Shown here in pieces: positions 56,138 through 64,000 of a stretch of DNA of 64,000 nt. Every line of letters starts with the position of its first letter. Positions within the stretch are counted from its first letter, which is position 1. Source of the stretch: Bacteroidales bacterium UBA5287 (GTDB lineage Bacteria > Bacteroidota > Bacteroidia > Bacteroidales > Dysgonomonadaceae). Position numbers and translations under genes: made by a program. Where the stretch lies: contig DHSL01000062.1 of assembly GCA_002411345.1 (NCBI GenBank), positions 1 to 64,000 on the forward strand, written 5' to 3'. The notes beneath the pieces were generated by a model. The model was not told where the DNA came from. It searched no databases and saw nothing but the letters and a program-made list of their open reading frames with translations.

Positions 56138-57148
56138 ATGATTAAAGTAGGTATTAATGGATTTGGACGCATTGGACGTTTGGTATTCCGTGCTGCTCAA
56201 ACAAGAAACGACATTCAGGTTGTAGGAATCAACGATTTGCTTGATTTAGATTACATTGCATACATGTTGAAATATGACACTGTGCATGGTCAATTCAACG
56301 GATCTATTGAAATTAAAGATGGCAACCTTGTTGTAAACGGAAAAAGTATCCGTGTTTCTTCAGAAATGGATCCTAACAATTTGAAATGGAATGAAATTGG
56401 TGCTGACTATGTAGTTGAATCAACCGGTATTTTCCTTTCAAAGGACAAAGCTCAGGCACACATCAACGCTGGTGCAAAATATGTAATTATGTCTGCTCCA
56501 TCAAAAGACGATACAAGAATGTACGTTTGCGGAGTAAACGAAAAAACCTACACAAAAGGTGAACAATTTGTATCTAACGCATCTTGTACAACCAACTGTT
56601 TAGCTCCTATCACAAAAGTATTGAACGATAAATTTGGAGTTATTGAAGGTTTGATGACTACTGTTCACGCAACAACTGCAACTCAAAAAACTGTTGACGG
56701 TCCTTCTAAGAAAGACTGGCGTGGTGGTCGTGCTGCTGCCGGCAACATCATCCCATCATCTACCGGAGCTGCAAAAGCTGTAGGTAAAGTTATTCCTGAA
56801 TTGAACGGTAAATTAACAGGTATGTCACTTCGTGTTCCTACACTTGACGTATCAATTGTAGACTTAACCGTTCGTTTAGCAAAAGAAACCACATACGCAG
56901 AAATCTGCCAAGCTATGAAAGAAGCTTCAGAAGGCGAATTAAAAGGTATTCTTGGTTACACTGACGAAGCAGTTGTTTCAAGTGACTTTGTTGGCGATAC
57001 TCGTACATCAATTTTTGATGAAAAAGCAGGTATCCAATTGAGCCCAACTTTTGTTAAAGTACTTGCTTGGTACGATAACGAATGGGGTTATTCAAACAAA
57101 GTATTGGATTTGGTTGCTCACATGGCTTCAGTTAACGGCGACAATTAA
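56138..57148 (+). CDS. gapA: Glyceraldehyde-3-phosphate dehydrogenase
   Basis: A 336-residue glycolytic enzyme that oxidises glyceraldehyde-3-phosphate to 1,3-bisphosphoglycerate with NAD and phosphate. The nucleotide fold starts IKVGINGFGRIGRLVFRAA; Asp33 in GINDL favours NAD. The catalytic Cys150 is in SNASCTTNCLAPI and His177 in TTVHATTATQ. The gene uses a restricted set of codons, as strongly expressed genes do. It has a consensus promoter and a strong terminator, so it is a single-gene unit. Confidence 0.98.
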   Translation: MIKVGINGFGRIGRLVFRAAQTRNDIQVVGINDLLDLDYIAYMLKYDTVHGQFNGSIEIKDGNLVVNGKSIRVSSEMDPNNLKWNEIGADYVVESTGIFLSKDKAQAHINAGAKYVIMSAPSKDDTRMYVCGVNEKTYTKGEQFVSNASCTTNCLAPITKVLNDKFGVIEGLMTTVHATTATQKTVDGPSKKDWRGGRAAAGNIIPSSTGAAKAVGKVIPELNGKLTGMSLRVPTLDVSIVDLTVRLAKETTYAEICQAMKEASEGELKGILGYTDEAVVSSDFVGDTRTSIFDEKAGIQLSPTFVKVLAWYDNEWGYSNKVLDLVAHMASVNGDN

Positions 57149-57180
57149 TTTGAAATTGTTATCGATTAATTATCATAAGA

Positions 57181-57207
57181 ACGTCCACTTACAAGTGGGC
57201 GTTTTTT
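57181..57207 (+). terminator. Intrinsic terminator of gapA
   Basis: ACGTCCACTT and AGTGGGCGT pair (one G-U wobble) around a short loop and are followed by a run of seven T. Confidence 0.88.
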
Positions 57208-57252
57208 TATTGCAACAAATTGAAAATATTTCAGTGAATTCTGAAATTTAAT

Positions 57253-57260
57253 TATCTTTG
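57253..57260 (+). promoter_or_regulatory. -7 element upstream of the HerA-like gene
   Basis: TATCTTTG lies 37 bases before the ATG at 57297. A -33 TTTG at the normal spacing was not found. Confidence 0.5.
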
Positions 57261-57296
57261 TTCACAAGTAGTTTAACCAAATAAAACGCTTATATT

Positions 57297-58835
57297 ATGT
57301 TCGACAACAATAAACGAGCTTTTATAGCCATCAACGATGAAGCAGATATTTGTCTGATTCCCAAAATGGCCAACCGTCACGGACTTATTACCGGAGCTAC
57401 AGGAACAGGAAAAACCGTTACCTTACAAACACTTTCCGAGACATTTAGTGAAATGGGTGTCCCCGTATTTGCCGCAGATATGAAAGGCGATTTGTCCGGT
57501 GTTGCAAAATCAGGAGGTAATAAAGAAAGTGTAACCAAACGAGTTGACAGTTATAAGCTTGGTGAAAAAGGATTTGAGTTCAAGTCCTTCCCCGTGAAAT
57601 TCTGGGATGTTTTTGGTCAGCAAGGTCATCCTGTGCGAACCACAGTCACTGATATGGGTCCACTGTTGTTAGAGCGTCTATTAAATTTGAATGAAACCCA
57701 AGGAGCCGTATTGAATATCGTTTTCAAGATAGCAGACGACAACAATTTATTACTCATCGATTTAAAAGACTTGCAAAAGATGTTGCAATATGTTGGAGAC
57801 AACCGTTCAGAATTCACCACAGAATACGGAAATATCGCTCCTGCAAGTATAGGAGCTATTCAACGCGGATTGATGCGACTTGAAAGCGAAGGTGCCGACA
57901 AATTTTTTGGAGAGCCAGAGCTAGAGATTACCGATTTTATTCAGACCGAAGAAGGCAAAGGCGTAATTAATATTTTAGCAGCCGACCAGCTGATGAATTC
58001 CCCTCGTGTCTATTCAACTCTATTATTATGGATGCTTGATGCATTATATGACACCCTTCCCGAAGTAGGAGATTTGGAAAAGCCCAAGTTAGTCTTCTTT
58101 TTTGATGAAGCCCATATGCTCTTTAATGATATGCCACGAATATTACTTGAAAAAGTAGAGCAAGTAGTCAGGTTAATTCGTTCAAAGGGTGTCGGCATAT
58201 ATTTTGTGACCCAGAATCCCGCAGATATACCAGAAACCATATTAGGTCAGCTCGGTAATCGAGTTCAGCATGCGTTGCGCGCTTATACCCCAAACGATCA
58301 GAAAGCAGTTAAAGTAGCAGCAAACACATTCAGGGCAAATCCCAAGTTTGATACCGGAGAAGCCATCACCCAGCTTAATACCGGCGAAGCCCTTGTTTCC
58401 TTTCTCGATGAAAAAGGAGCACCTCAGATGGTAGAAAGAGCATTTGTTCTTCCCCCACAAGGTCAGATTGGTCCTATTACCGTAGGAGAACGCGATCAAC
58501 TTATCAAAAGTTCTTTGATCTATGGAGTATACGAAAAATTAATTGACAGAGAATCAGCTTTTGAAATACTATCAAACAAACAGAATCTGTTAGAGGAAGA
58601 ACGTCAAAAAGCTATTGATGAAAAAGAACGTCTCCAGAAGCAAAAAGAAGAGTTAAAAGCTCGACAAGAAGCAGAAAAAGCAGAGAGAGCCGCAGAAAGG
58701 GAACGTAAAGCAAATAGAGGAATCCTTGGAGATTTTGTTGAGCAAGTAGGTAAAAGTGCCACTCGACAGATATCATATCAGTTAGGAAAAACCATTACCC
58801 GTTCAATTTTTGGAGGATTATTTGGTAGAAAATAA
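57297..58835 (+). CDS. HerA/YjgR-type P-loop ATPase (DUF853)
   Basis: A 512-residue cytosolic ATPase of the helicase HerA-like C-terminal family. Walker A is GATGTGKT at residues 33-40, followed by FAADMKGDLSGVAKSG; Walker B is KLVFFFDEAHMLF; sensor-like VGIYFVTQNPADIPETILGQ and NRVQHALRAYTPNDQKAVK are typical of YjgR. A Lys/Glu/Arg-rich coiled coil covers about 435-480. The cellular role of this family is not established. The DUF5687 gene follows after 20 bases. Confidence 0.88.
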   Translation: MFDNNKRAFIAINDEADICLIPKMANRHGLITGATGTGKTVTLQTLSETFSEMGVPVFAADMKGDLSGVAKSGGNKESVTKRVDSYKLGEKGFEFKSFPVKFWDVFGQQGHPVRTTVTDMGPLLLERLLNLNETQGAVLNIVFKIADDNNLLLIDLKDLQKMLQYVGDNRSEFTTEYGNIAPASIGAIQRGLMRLESEGADKFFGEPELEITDFIQTEEGKGVINILAADQLMNSPRVYSTLLLWMLDALYDTLPEVGDLEKPKLVFFFDEAHMLFNDMPRILLEKVEQVVRLIRSKGVGIYFVTQNPADIPETILGQLGNRVQHALRAYTPNDQKAVKVAANTFRANPKFDTGEAITQLNTGEALVSFLDEKGAPQMVERAFVLPPQGQIGPITVGERDQLIKSSLIYGVYEKLIDRESAFEILSNKQNLLEEERQKAIDEKERLQKQKEELKARQEAEKAERAAERERKANRGILGDFVEQVGKSATRQISYQLGKTITRSIFGGLFGRK

Positions 58836-58855
58836 AATCTCCAAATTCAAGACAA

Positions 58856-60340
58856 ATGATTGAACGCGACCTTTTAAGACAACAATGGCTGAAGCAATAT
58901 AGAGCACCCGGATTTTATAAGAATTTGGTGGTCAATATCCTTCTATCCATCACAGGATTGTATTTTGCATTTATTTTGGTGGGTTTGGGCTTGTTGTTCC
59001 CAGTAATAGCCAAGGAAGCTGCACCTGAACAAGCAGCGTCAGATGTATTAAATGGATTGATTATCTACACAGGCTTGGGAGTGCTTATTTTCCGTTATTT
59101 TATGCAATCTCTGAACACTGTCGACCAGCAACCTTATCAGATTTTGCCAATCAAACGTAGCACTTTAGTTAATTATGTTTTACTAACGCCATTGCTTAAT
59201 CCATTCAATTATATTTCTCTTCTGTTTTTTGTACCTGTCTCAATTTCTATTATATCAAAATCTTATGGCGTTTGGGGGACATGTCAATTCATTTTCATGA
59301 ATATTTTCATGATTTGGTTTAACGTTCTTTTTGCTACTTGGTTAAAACGAAAATACGAATCCACTTTATGGGGCACACTTTTTATAATGCTCATAGCAGG
59401 TGGATTATTCCTTCTCGAATACTTTAAAGTGTTTTCGTTATTCGATATATCAAAAATATCTCTACATTTCCTCTTGTCCAAAAATTTTGGCATAGCACTC
59501 ATTTTAACATTTCCATTGATTGCTTTTGCGTTGAATAAACAATATTTCAACAAGAATTATTATACCGAAAAGTTTACCCGAAAGGTTTTATCAACACGAT
59601 CGCACACAGGAAGCAATGCTTTCTTTGAACGCTTTGGCAAGGTGGGCGAAATTATAATGCTGATGATTAAGCTCGTATGGAGAAACAAACGTACAAAATC
59701 AACATTAACAGTTTCATTATTATTTTTATTGTATGGTTTTTTAGGTTATAGTGGACTATATGACGATTCAAAGGGATTTATGTATTTCGTGGCAATGATT
59801 GTAGCAGGAAATTTCATGCTGATGTTCAGTCAATGGTTGATCAGCTGGAATGGTTCACATTTTGATTCGCTCATGACAAAAAGTATTGATGCGCGTGAAT
59901 ATATTAGTGCTCATTATTTTCTGATGTTATTTTTAAATGTCATTAGCTTTATTATTACCACTCCTTATTTCTTTTTTGGTAAATATGTTATATTTCTACA
60001 AGTTTCCGCGTTTCTGTTTAATTCGGGGGTTATTCTTCCACTCTGCATGATTTTTGCTACATTTAATACAAAACGTTTGGAATTAAATGAAGGCTCAGCA
60101 ATGAATTATCAAGGAACGACTTACAAGAATTTCATCTATGTTATGATTATTATGATTCTCCCATCGATAATTATCGCTGTAGCGAATAAATTGGGCATTG
60201 CAAATACCGTTATTTGGATCTATGCTGTTATGGGTCTGATTGGAATAATGTTTACTAAACAACTTATTGATTTGTGTACACAACAGTTTTTAAGAAGGAA
60301 ATATGCTTTGTGTGAAGGTTTTAGAAAGAAAGAAGCATAA
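58856..60340 (+). CDS. DUF5687 membrane protein, probable ABC exporter permease
   Basis: A 494-residue integral membrane protein with about ten to twelve hydrophobic segments (LVVNILLSITGLYFAFILVG near 25, FPLIAFALNKQYF near 225, FIYVMIIMILPSIIIAVAN near 425). The pattern fits DUF5687, a Bacteroidota family of ABC-2-like permeases. The ATPase gene lies 19 bases downstream, so the two most likely form one transporter. The substrate is unknown. Confidence 0.82.
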   Translation: MIERDLLRQQWLKQYRAPGFYKNLVVNILLSITGLYFAFILVGLGLLFPVIAKEAAPEQAASDVLNGLIIYTGLGVLIFRYFMQSLNTVDQQPYQILPIKRSTLVNYVLLTPLLNPFNYISLLFFVPVSISIISKSYGVWGTCQFIFMNIFMIWFNVLFATWLKRKYESTLWGTLFIMLIAGGLFLLEYFKVFSLFDISKISLHFLLSKNFGIALILTFPLIAFALNKQYFNKNYYTEKFTRKVLSTRSHTGSNAFFERFGKVGEIIMLMIKLVWRNKRTKSTLTVSLLFLLYGFLGYSGLYDDSKGFMYFVAMIVAGNFMLMFSQWLISWNGSHFDSLMTKSIDAREYISAHYFLMLFLNVISFIITTPYFFFGKYVIFLQVSAFLFNSGVILPLCMIFATFNTKRLELNEGSAMNYQGTTYKNFIYVMIIMILPSIIIAVANKLGIANTVIWIYAVMGLIGIMFTKQLIDLCTQQFLRRKYALCEGFRKKEA

Positions 60341-60359
60341 ATATTAAAAGTTATAATTC

Positions 60360-61055
60360 ATGATTCAAACAAATAATCTTAAAAAGTTTTACGGAGGTAA
60401 TGCCGTTTTGAATATTCAATCCCTTACTATATCCGATGGAGAAAGTTTTGGGTTAGTCGGCAATAATGGAGCCGGTAAGACCACCTTCTTTCGTTTGATA
60501 CTTGACTTGATAGAAGCTACCGAAGGCGAAGTATTGATTGACGGAGAGAAAGTAGCGCTACGTGATGATTGGAAAAAGATTATCGCTTCCTATTTAGATG
60601 AAAGTTTCCTAATAGATTTTTTAACCCCAGAAGAGTTTTTCTCCTTTTCCGGAAAAACCTATGGCATGTCTGATGGTGATATCGCAATATTCTTAGAAAC
60701 CATGCAAGACTTTTTCAATGGAGAAATCATTGGAACAGGTAAGTTGATTCGTGATTTATCTAAAGGAAATCAGAAAAAAGTAGGCATTGCCTCCGCCCTT
60801 TTACCTAATCCCAAGATATTAATTTTAGACGAACCTTTTACTGCATTAGATCCCTCATCTCAAATACGTTTAAAACGGATACTTAACCAGTTACAAGCTA
60901 CAAATCAAACAACAATGTTGATTTCCAGTCATGATTTAAATCATGTGACCGAAGTCTGCAAGCGAACCGTTGTATTAGAGAAAGGATTAGTAGTTAGAGA
61001 TATTCAGACTGACTCAGAAACATTAAAAGAATTAGAGTCATATTTTGCTGTATAG
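60360..61055 (+). CDS. ABC transporter ATP-binding protein
   Basis: A 231-residue ATPase with Walker A GNNGAGKTT (about 34-42), Q-loop region IIASYLDESFLIDFLTPEEF, Walker B ILILDEPFTALDP and the H-loop SSHDLNHV. The signature is LSKGNQKKV rather than LSGGQ, as in many CcmA- or exporter-type ABC-2 ATPases. It pairs with the DUF5687 permease encoded just upstream. The substrate is unknown. Confidence 0.92.
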   Translation: MIQTNNLKKFYGGNAVLNIQSLTISDGESFGLVGNNGAGKTTFFRLILDLIEATEGEVLIDGEKVALRDDWKKIIASYLDESFLIDFLTPEEFFSFSGKTYGMSDGDIAIFLETMQDFFNGEIIGTGKLIRDLSKGNQKKVGIASALLPNPKILILDEPFTALDPSSQIRLKRILNQLQATNQTTMLISSHDLNHVTEVCKRTVVLEKGLVVRDIQTDSETLKELESYFAV

Positions 61056-61127
61056 TTTTAAACTGAAAAATACATTCTGTTTTTTAATTGTCAGTACATA
61101 AAATCTAGTTATAGGAATACTAACAAA

Positions 61128-61149
61128 AAGACCGAAACGGTTCGGTCTT
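61128..61149 (-). terminator. Intrinsic terminator between the ABC ATPase and the zinc peptidase genes
   Basis: AAGACCGAA and TTCGGTCTT form a perfect 9-bp stem with a 4-base loop. The T-tail is better on the minus strand (for the metallopeptidase gene), and it may act in both directions. Confidence 0.8.
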
Positions 61150-61175
61150 AATATATTCTTCAGGATATCATTCGA

Positions 61176-62048
61176 TTAATTTAAACTCGGATCATTAAAA
61201 GTATTCCCCTGATTTATATCCCCAGTCTGATATCCTTTTTTAAACCAATACGACCTTTGTGCAGAAGTTCCATGTGTGAATGAATCAGGAACTGAATACC
61301 CCATTGATTTCTTTTGCAACGTGTCATCGCCAATAGCATTTGCAGTCCCCAGTGCCTCTTCAAGATCCCCTTCTTCAAGAGCAATGATGCCCATTTTGAC
61401 CGCATTATTAACCCATAAACCGGCGAAGAAATCCGCTTGAAGTTCCAGTTTTACATTCAGTTTATTGTATTCCGTTTCACTTATTTTTCCTCTATATTGT
61501 TGCATCTGATCTAATATGCCAAGGAGTCTTTGCACATGATGTCCCACTTCGTGAGCAGTAACATAAGCCATTGCCAAGTCGCCAGAAGCATTAAATTCCT
61601 TATCCAGTTGGTGAAAAAAATCCAAATCAATGTAAATACGATAATCGCCAGGACAATAAAATGGTCCTATTTGTGCCGAAGCCCCACCACACGCAGAAGT
61701 AGTCTGATCTGTATAAGTCACCAGAATAGGATCTTCATATTCTGTATTCAGTTGATCTTTAAAGATCTCTCTCCACACATCGTTTGCACTATTGAAAACG
61801 CCCAGTGTAAAGACTTTCAGTTCTTCATTTTCTTTTGCAGTTGCCGGATCAACAACCATTTCCGTTGATTGATCACCCGTCATTCTATTTACAGTTTCAA
61901 CCGCATCAAATGGGTTTTGTCCTAAAAGCAAAGCTATAAGTGCGACAATTACAACACCAATACCTCCAATTGCGGCACCTTTTTTTGATCTTTGTCCTCT
62001 ACGATCCTCATAATTTTGAGAGCTATCGTTTCTGTTTATCCATTTCAT
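61176..62048 (-). CDS. YpfJ-family neutral zinc metallopeptidase
   Basis: A 290-residue protein from ATG 62048 with the YpfJ layout: a short basic N-terminus (NDSSQNYEDRRG), one membrane anchor (GAAIGGIGVVIVALIALLLG), then a zinc protease domain. The HExxH site is AYVTAHEVGHHVQRLLG, with a downstream Glu (LKLELQADFFAGLW) as third ligand. TSACGGASAQIGPFYCPGD and SYWFKKGYQTGDINQGNTF are family signatures. The peptidase domain is likely outside the cytoplasm. Natural substrates are unknown. Confidence 0.92.
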   Translation of the reverse strand: MKWINRNDSSQNYEDRRGQRSKKGAAIGGIGVVIVALIALLLGQNPFDAVETVNRMTGDQSTEMVVDPATAKENEELKVFTLGVFNSANDVWREIFKDQLNTEYEDPILVTYTDQTTSACGGASAQIGPFYCPGDYRIYIDLDFFHQLDKEFNASGDLAMAYVTAHEVGHHVQRLLGILDQMQQYRGKISETEYNKLNVKLELQADFFAGLWVNNAVKMGIIALEEGDLEEALGTANAIGDDTLQKKSMGYSVPDSFTHGTSAQRSYWFKKGYQTGDINQGNTFNDPSLN

Positions 62049-62126
62049 ATTGAGCAAATCATGACAGATTAAAAACTTATTGTTTCAGTGCAAAAATACA
62101 TATTAATCAATATATAGCACAAAAAA

Positions 62127-62156
62127 AAGAGCAACTTTATAATGCAAGTCGCTCTT
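62127..62156 (-). terminator. Intrinsic terminator of the DUF1080 gene
   Basis: AAGAGC/GCTCTT plus ACTT/AAGT form a stem with one internal mismatch, followed on the minus strand by a run of T, just below the gene's stop codon. Confidence 0.75.
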
Positions 62157-62175
62157 CCTTTATATTTGATTACGA

Positions 62176-62910
62176 TTATAGTTCTTTTATTTTAATATTT
62201 CTGAACCAAACTGTGTATCCATGATCTTGTAATCCGATGAATCCATCTTTTGAGATACCCTCTTGAAAACCAGGGAAATCTTTGAACTTACTGTTTTGCA
62301 CTAAATTATCCCATTCAGGAGTCCATAAAGTATATTCAACCACTTTTATACCATTTTGAATGTGCGCCACTTTACCATCTTTTACTCGAATAACGATATT
62401 ATTCCATTGTCCAGTAGGTTTAACAGATTTAGGATCAGCCGGGATCATATCATATAAAGAACCAGCCATATGGCTAGCCACTTTATTATCACTTGCGTTT
62501 TCATTATCAAGAACCTGTATTTCCGGAGCAGCGAAATAAATTGGTTTACCCGGTACTTCGCGTACATTATAAAATATTCCAGAATTTGCCTGATCACTTG
62601 CTTTCCAATCGATAGACAATTCAAAATTCTTGAATTTCTTATCAGCGAAGATAATATCTCCACCGCCACCGCTTCCAAGGCGCGATGGATCAGCAGGGAA
62701 TACTTTCATTGCACCATCTTCTACAACCCAGTTTTTTGGCATAGTTGTGTTATTTACCTGTCTCCAGCCCGTGAAGTCCTTACCATTAAACAGTTGTACC
62801 CAACCAGCCTTTTTTTCACTTTTAGAAAGTTCGTTTGTTTTAGAAACTTTAGTTGATGAACAAGAAATCATCAACAGTACCATCATAGCATACAATAAGT
62901 TTGTTTTCAT
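62176..62910 (-). CDS. DUF1080 lipoprotein (3-keto-disaccharide hydrolase-like)
   Basis: A 244-residue protein with a lipoprotein signal (MMVLLMISCSSTKVSK, Cys at the lipobox). The DUF1080 concanavalin-like jelly roll is recognisable: WVQLFNGKDFTGWRQVN, WVVEDGAMKVFP, GGDIIFADKKFKNFELSIDW, NSGIFYNVREV, EIQVLDNENA and the end FIGLQDHGYTVWFRNIKIKEL. Some family members act on 3-keto-glycosides; many are untested. The gene is 26 bases downstream of the TPR gene on the same strand. Confidence 0.9.
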   Translation of the reverse strand: MKTNLLYAMMVLLMISCSSTKVSKTNELSKSEKKAGWVQLFNGKDFTGWRQVNNTTMPKNWVVEDGAMKVFPADPSRLGSGGGGDIIFADKKFKNFELSIDWKASDQANSGIFYNVREVPGKPIYFAAPEIQVLDNENASDNKVASHMAGSLYDMIPADPKSVKPTGQWNNIVIRVKDGKVAHIQNGIKVVEYTLWTPEWDNLVQNSKFKDFPGFQEGISKDGFIGLQDHGYTVWFRNIKIKEL

Positions 62911-62936
62911 TTTTCAAGTTTAAATATATTAATAAT

Positions 62937-63767
62937 TTAATCGGTTTTCTTTATCCATTCATCAGCTATAACCGGATCATATCCAAGTTTTTTAGCATAT
63001 TCAAAATCAGCTTTTGCCGCAATTTTATCATATTGATCCAGACGTACCCTGCCCCTTAAGATATAAAAATAAGGATTATCTTTTTGCTGTTGTTCAATAG
63101 CCCTAAGATCCGCAGCCGCTTTAAACGCTTGATTTAAGTTCACATAACATTCCGCCCTATTGAGATAGAGAGCATTATTAAAGTCTTTTGAGCTATCAAT
63201 TAATTCAGTATATACCTTTTCCGCTTCTGCCCAGTTATCATCTAATTTATAAAGTAATGCTTTGCTGAGTTTTGAAAACATATTCTGTGGATCAATCACT
63301 TCCACATGGCTAAAGTCGCTTTCCGCAGCTGCTCTATCGTTATTATCCAAGTGCAAAATACCCCTTCTATAATACGCTTCAATATTTGTAGGATCAATAC
63401 TAATTATTGTACTATAATCTTTCATAGCACTATCCAGTTCACCAATATCACACAAGAGTGAAGCCCTGTTATGTAACACAAGTACAGAATCAGGAGTATT
63501 TGGTAAAGATGCAGACAATGAAAATTTTGCATCGTTATATTTTCCAAGGTGCCTTTGAATAATACCTAAATTCAGCAACAGGACCGAGTTGTTAGCATTT
63601 GAAGGATCGATCTTCATTGCCTGATATAAAGATTGTTCCGCACTATCCAGTTGATCACGTTCTAGAAAGTCGGCTGTTTTTTGCACCAATCGGCTATATT
63701 CGGAAGTTTCCTGGCTTGAGATATGAAAACACGAAAGTATGAAGATCAGACACAAAATGAATCTCAT
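62937..63767 (-). CDS. Secreted tetratricopeptide-repeat protein
   Basis: A 276-residue protein with a signal peptide (FILCLIFILSCFHISSQ) and about six TPR units, for example LDSAEQSLYQAMKIDPSNAN, LDSAMKDYSTIISIDPTNIE and AAAESDFSHVEVIDPQNMF. It should be a periplasmic or envelope scaffold; partners are unknown. It probably forms an operon with the DUF1080 gene. A minus-strand -7 motif (63803-63810) lies upstream. Confidence 0.87.
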   Translation of the reverse strand: MRFILCLIFILSCFHISSQETSEYSRLVQKTADFLERDQLDSAEQSLYQAMKIDPSNANNSVLLLNLGIIQRHLGKYNDAKFSLSASLPNTPDSVLVLHNRASLLCDIGELDSAMKDYSTIISIDPTNIEAYYRRGILHLDNNDRAAAESDFSHVEVIDPQNMFSKLSKALLYKLDDNWAEAEKVYTELIDSSKDFNNALYLNRAECYVNLNQAFKAAADLRAIEQQQKDNPYFYILRGRVRLDQYDKIAAKADFEYAKKLGYDPVIADEWIKKTD

Positions 63768-63794
63768 ATATATTATCTTTTTAATTGAAACTTG

Positions 63795-63838
63795 TTTGCG
63801 GACAAAAATACTGCAAATTATTGTATTTTTGCAGTATT
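63795..63838. promoter_or_regulatory. Divergent promoters on an inverted repeat
   Basis: AATACTGCAAA (63807-63817) and TTTGCAGTATT (63828-63838) are perfect inverted copies 10 bases apart. Each side carries TATTTTTG: minus strand at 63803-63810 (toward the TPR gene) and plus strand at 63824-63831 (toward the gene at 63901). A TTTG at 63795-63798 could be a distant -33 for the plus side. Confidence 0.5.
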
Positions 63839-63900
63839 GTAATTAATAAAGAATACAACAAAAGAGTTTTCTATAAAAAATTAATCTCATCAAAACTGAA

Positions 63901-64000
63901 ATGACTATATCTGAAAGAATCGACAATTATAAACAAATAGCTGATAATCAACGCGCATGTATTACAAAATTAAAAAAAGAATTGGCAATTATCGGGACAT
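63901..64000 (+). CDS. Start of a gene of unknown identity (3' end outside window)
   Basis: An ATG at 63901 opens a frame of 33 codons to the window edge (TISERIDNYKQIADNQRACI, then TKLKKELAIIG). The charged helical start resembles the N-terminus of Bacteroidota MutS-related proteins, but the stretch is too short to decide. A plus-strand promoter element lies 70 bases upstream. Confidence 0.5.
   Translation, partial: MTISERIDNYKQIADNQRACITKLKKELAIIGT

Overview
The window comes from an AT-rich member of the Bacteroidota, almost certainly order Bacteroidales. The evidence is the gene families (DUF5686 and DUF5687 proteins, a porin of the Bacteroidota type, GH29 and GH106 glycosidases, a double-glycine-leader secretion operon, class II NrdJ), the promoters (many copies of the Bacteroidota -7 motif TAnnTTTG, several with a -33 TTTG), and start codons without strong Shine-Dalgarno sequences. 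The genus cannot be fixed from sequence alone; a Dysgonomonadaceae- or Parabacteroides-like organism would fit. No tRNA, rRNA, CRISPR array or intact transposase was seen.

Layout. (1) 1-946: a partial and a frameshifted small secreted protein gene. (2) 1276-13186, minus strand: a nine-gene export and maturation operon. In transcription order it encodes a LanC-like protein, a GT4, a GT2, a GG-leader CHAP/NlpC-P60-type amidase, a tandem DUF3828-like lipoprotein, a two-domain GT4/GT25-like enzyme, a TolC-type outer membrane protein, an HlyD-type adaptor and a C39 peptidase-containing ABC exporter. I infer a secreted, possibly glycosylated peptidoglycan-degrading antibacterial protein with its immunity protein; this is the best candidate for an undescribed system. 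(3) 13363-24544: metabolic and envelope genes (metallophosphoesterase, ROK glucokinase, a divergent tryptophanase/tyrosine phenol-lyase relative, GDPD, an HD hydrolase, HemW, a solute-binding protein, a porin), a strong candidate small RNA at about 23164-23408, and a split chromate transporter. (4) 24561-32884: topA, an IMPACT-family gene, nrdJ, a lipoprotein serpin and a small secreted protein. (5) 33119-37315: a decayed G+C-richer island with a GH106 gene interrupted by two in-frame stops and a truncated glycosidase gene, lying between remnants of a second copy of the serpin/secreted-protein pair. (6) 37378-64000: mostly housekeeping genes (speA, hexuronate-type MFS transporter, fhs, uvrB, glnS, tsaD, ettA, GH29, gapA, HerA-like ATPase, DUF5687/ABC exporter, zinc metallopeptidase, DUF1080, TPR proteins).

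Many operon ends carry clear intrinsic terminators. Non-coding features of note are an 11-bp tandem-repeat family at two loci, a 16-bp perfect palindrome upstream of the MFS gene, a duplicated 3' end of fhs, a hairpin in the glnS leader, and back-to-back promoters built on one inverted repeat at the right edge.
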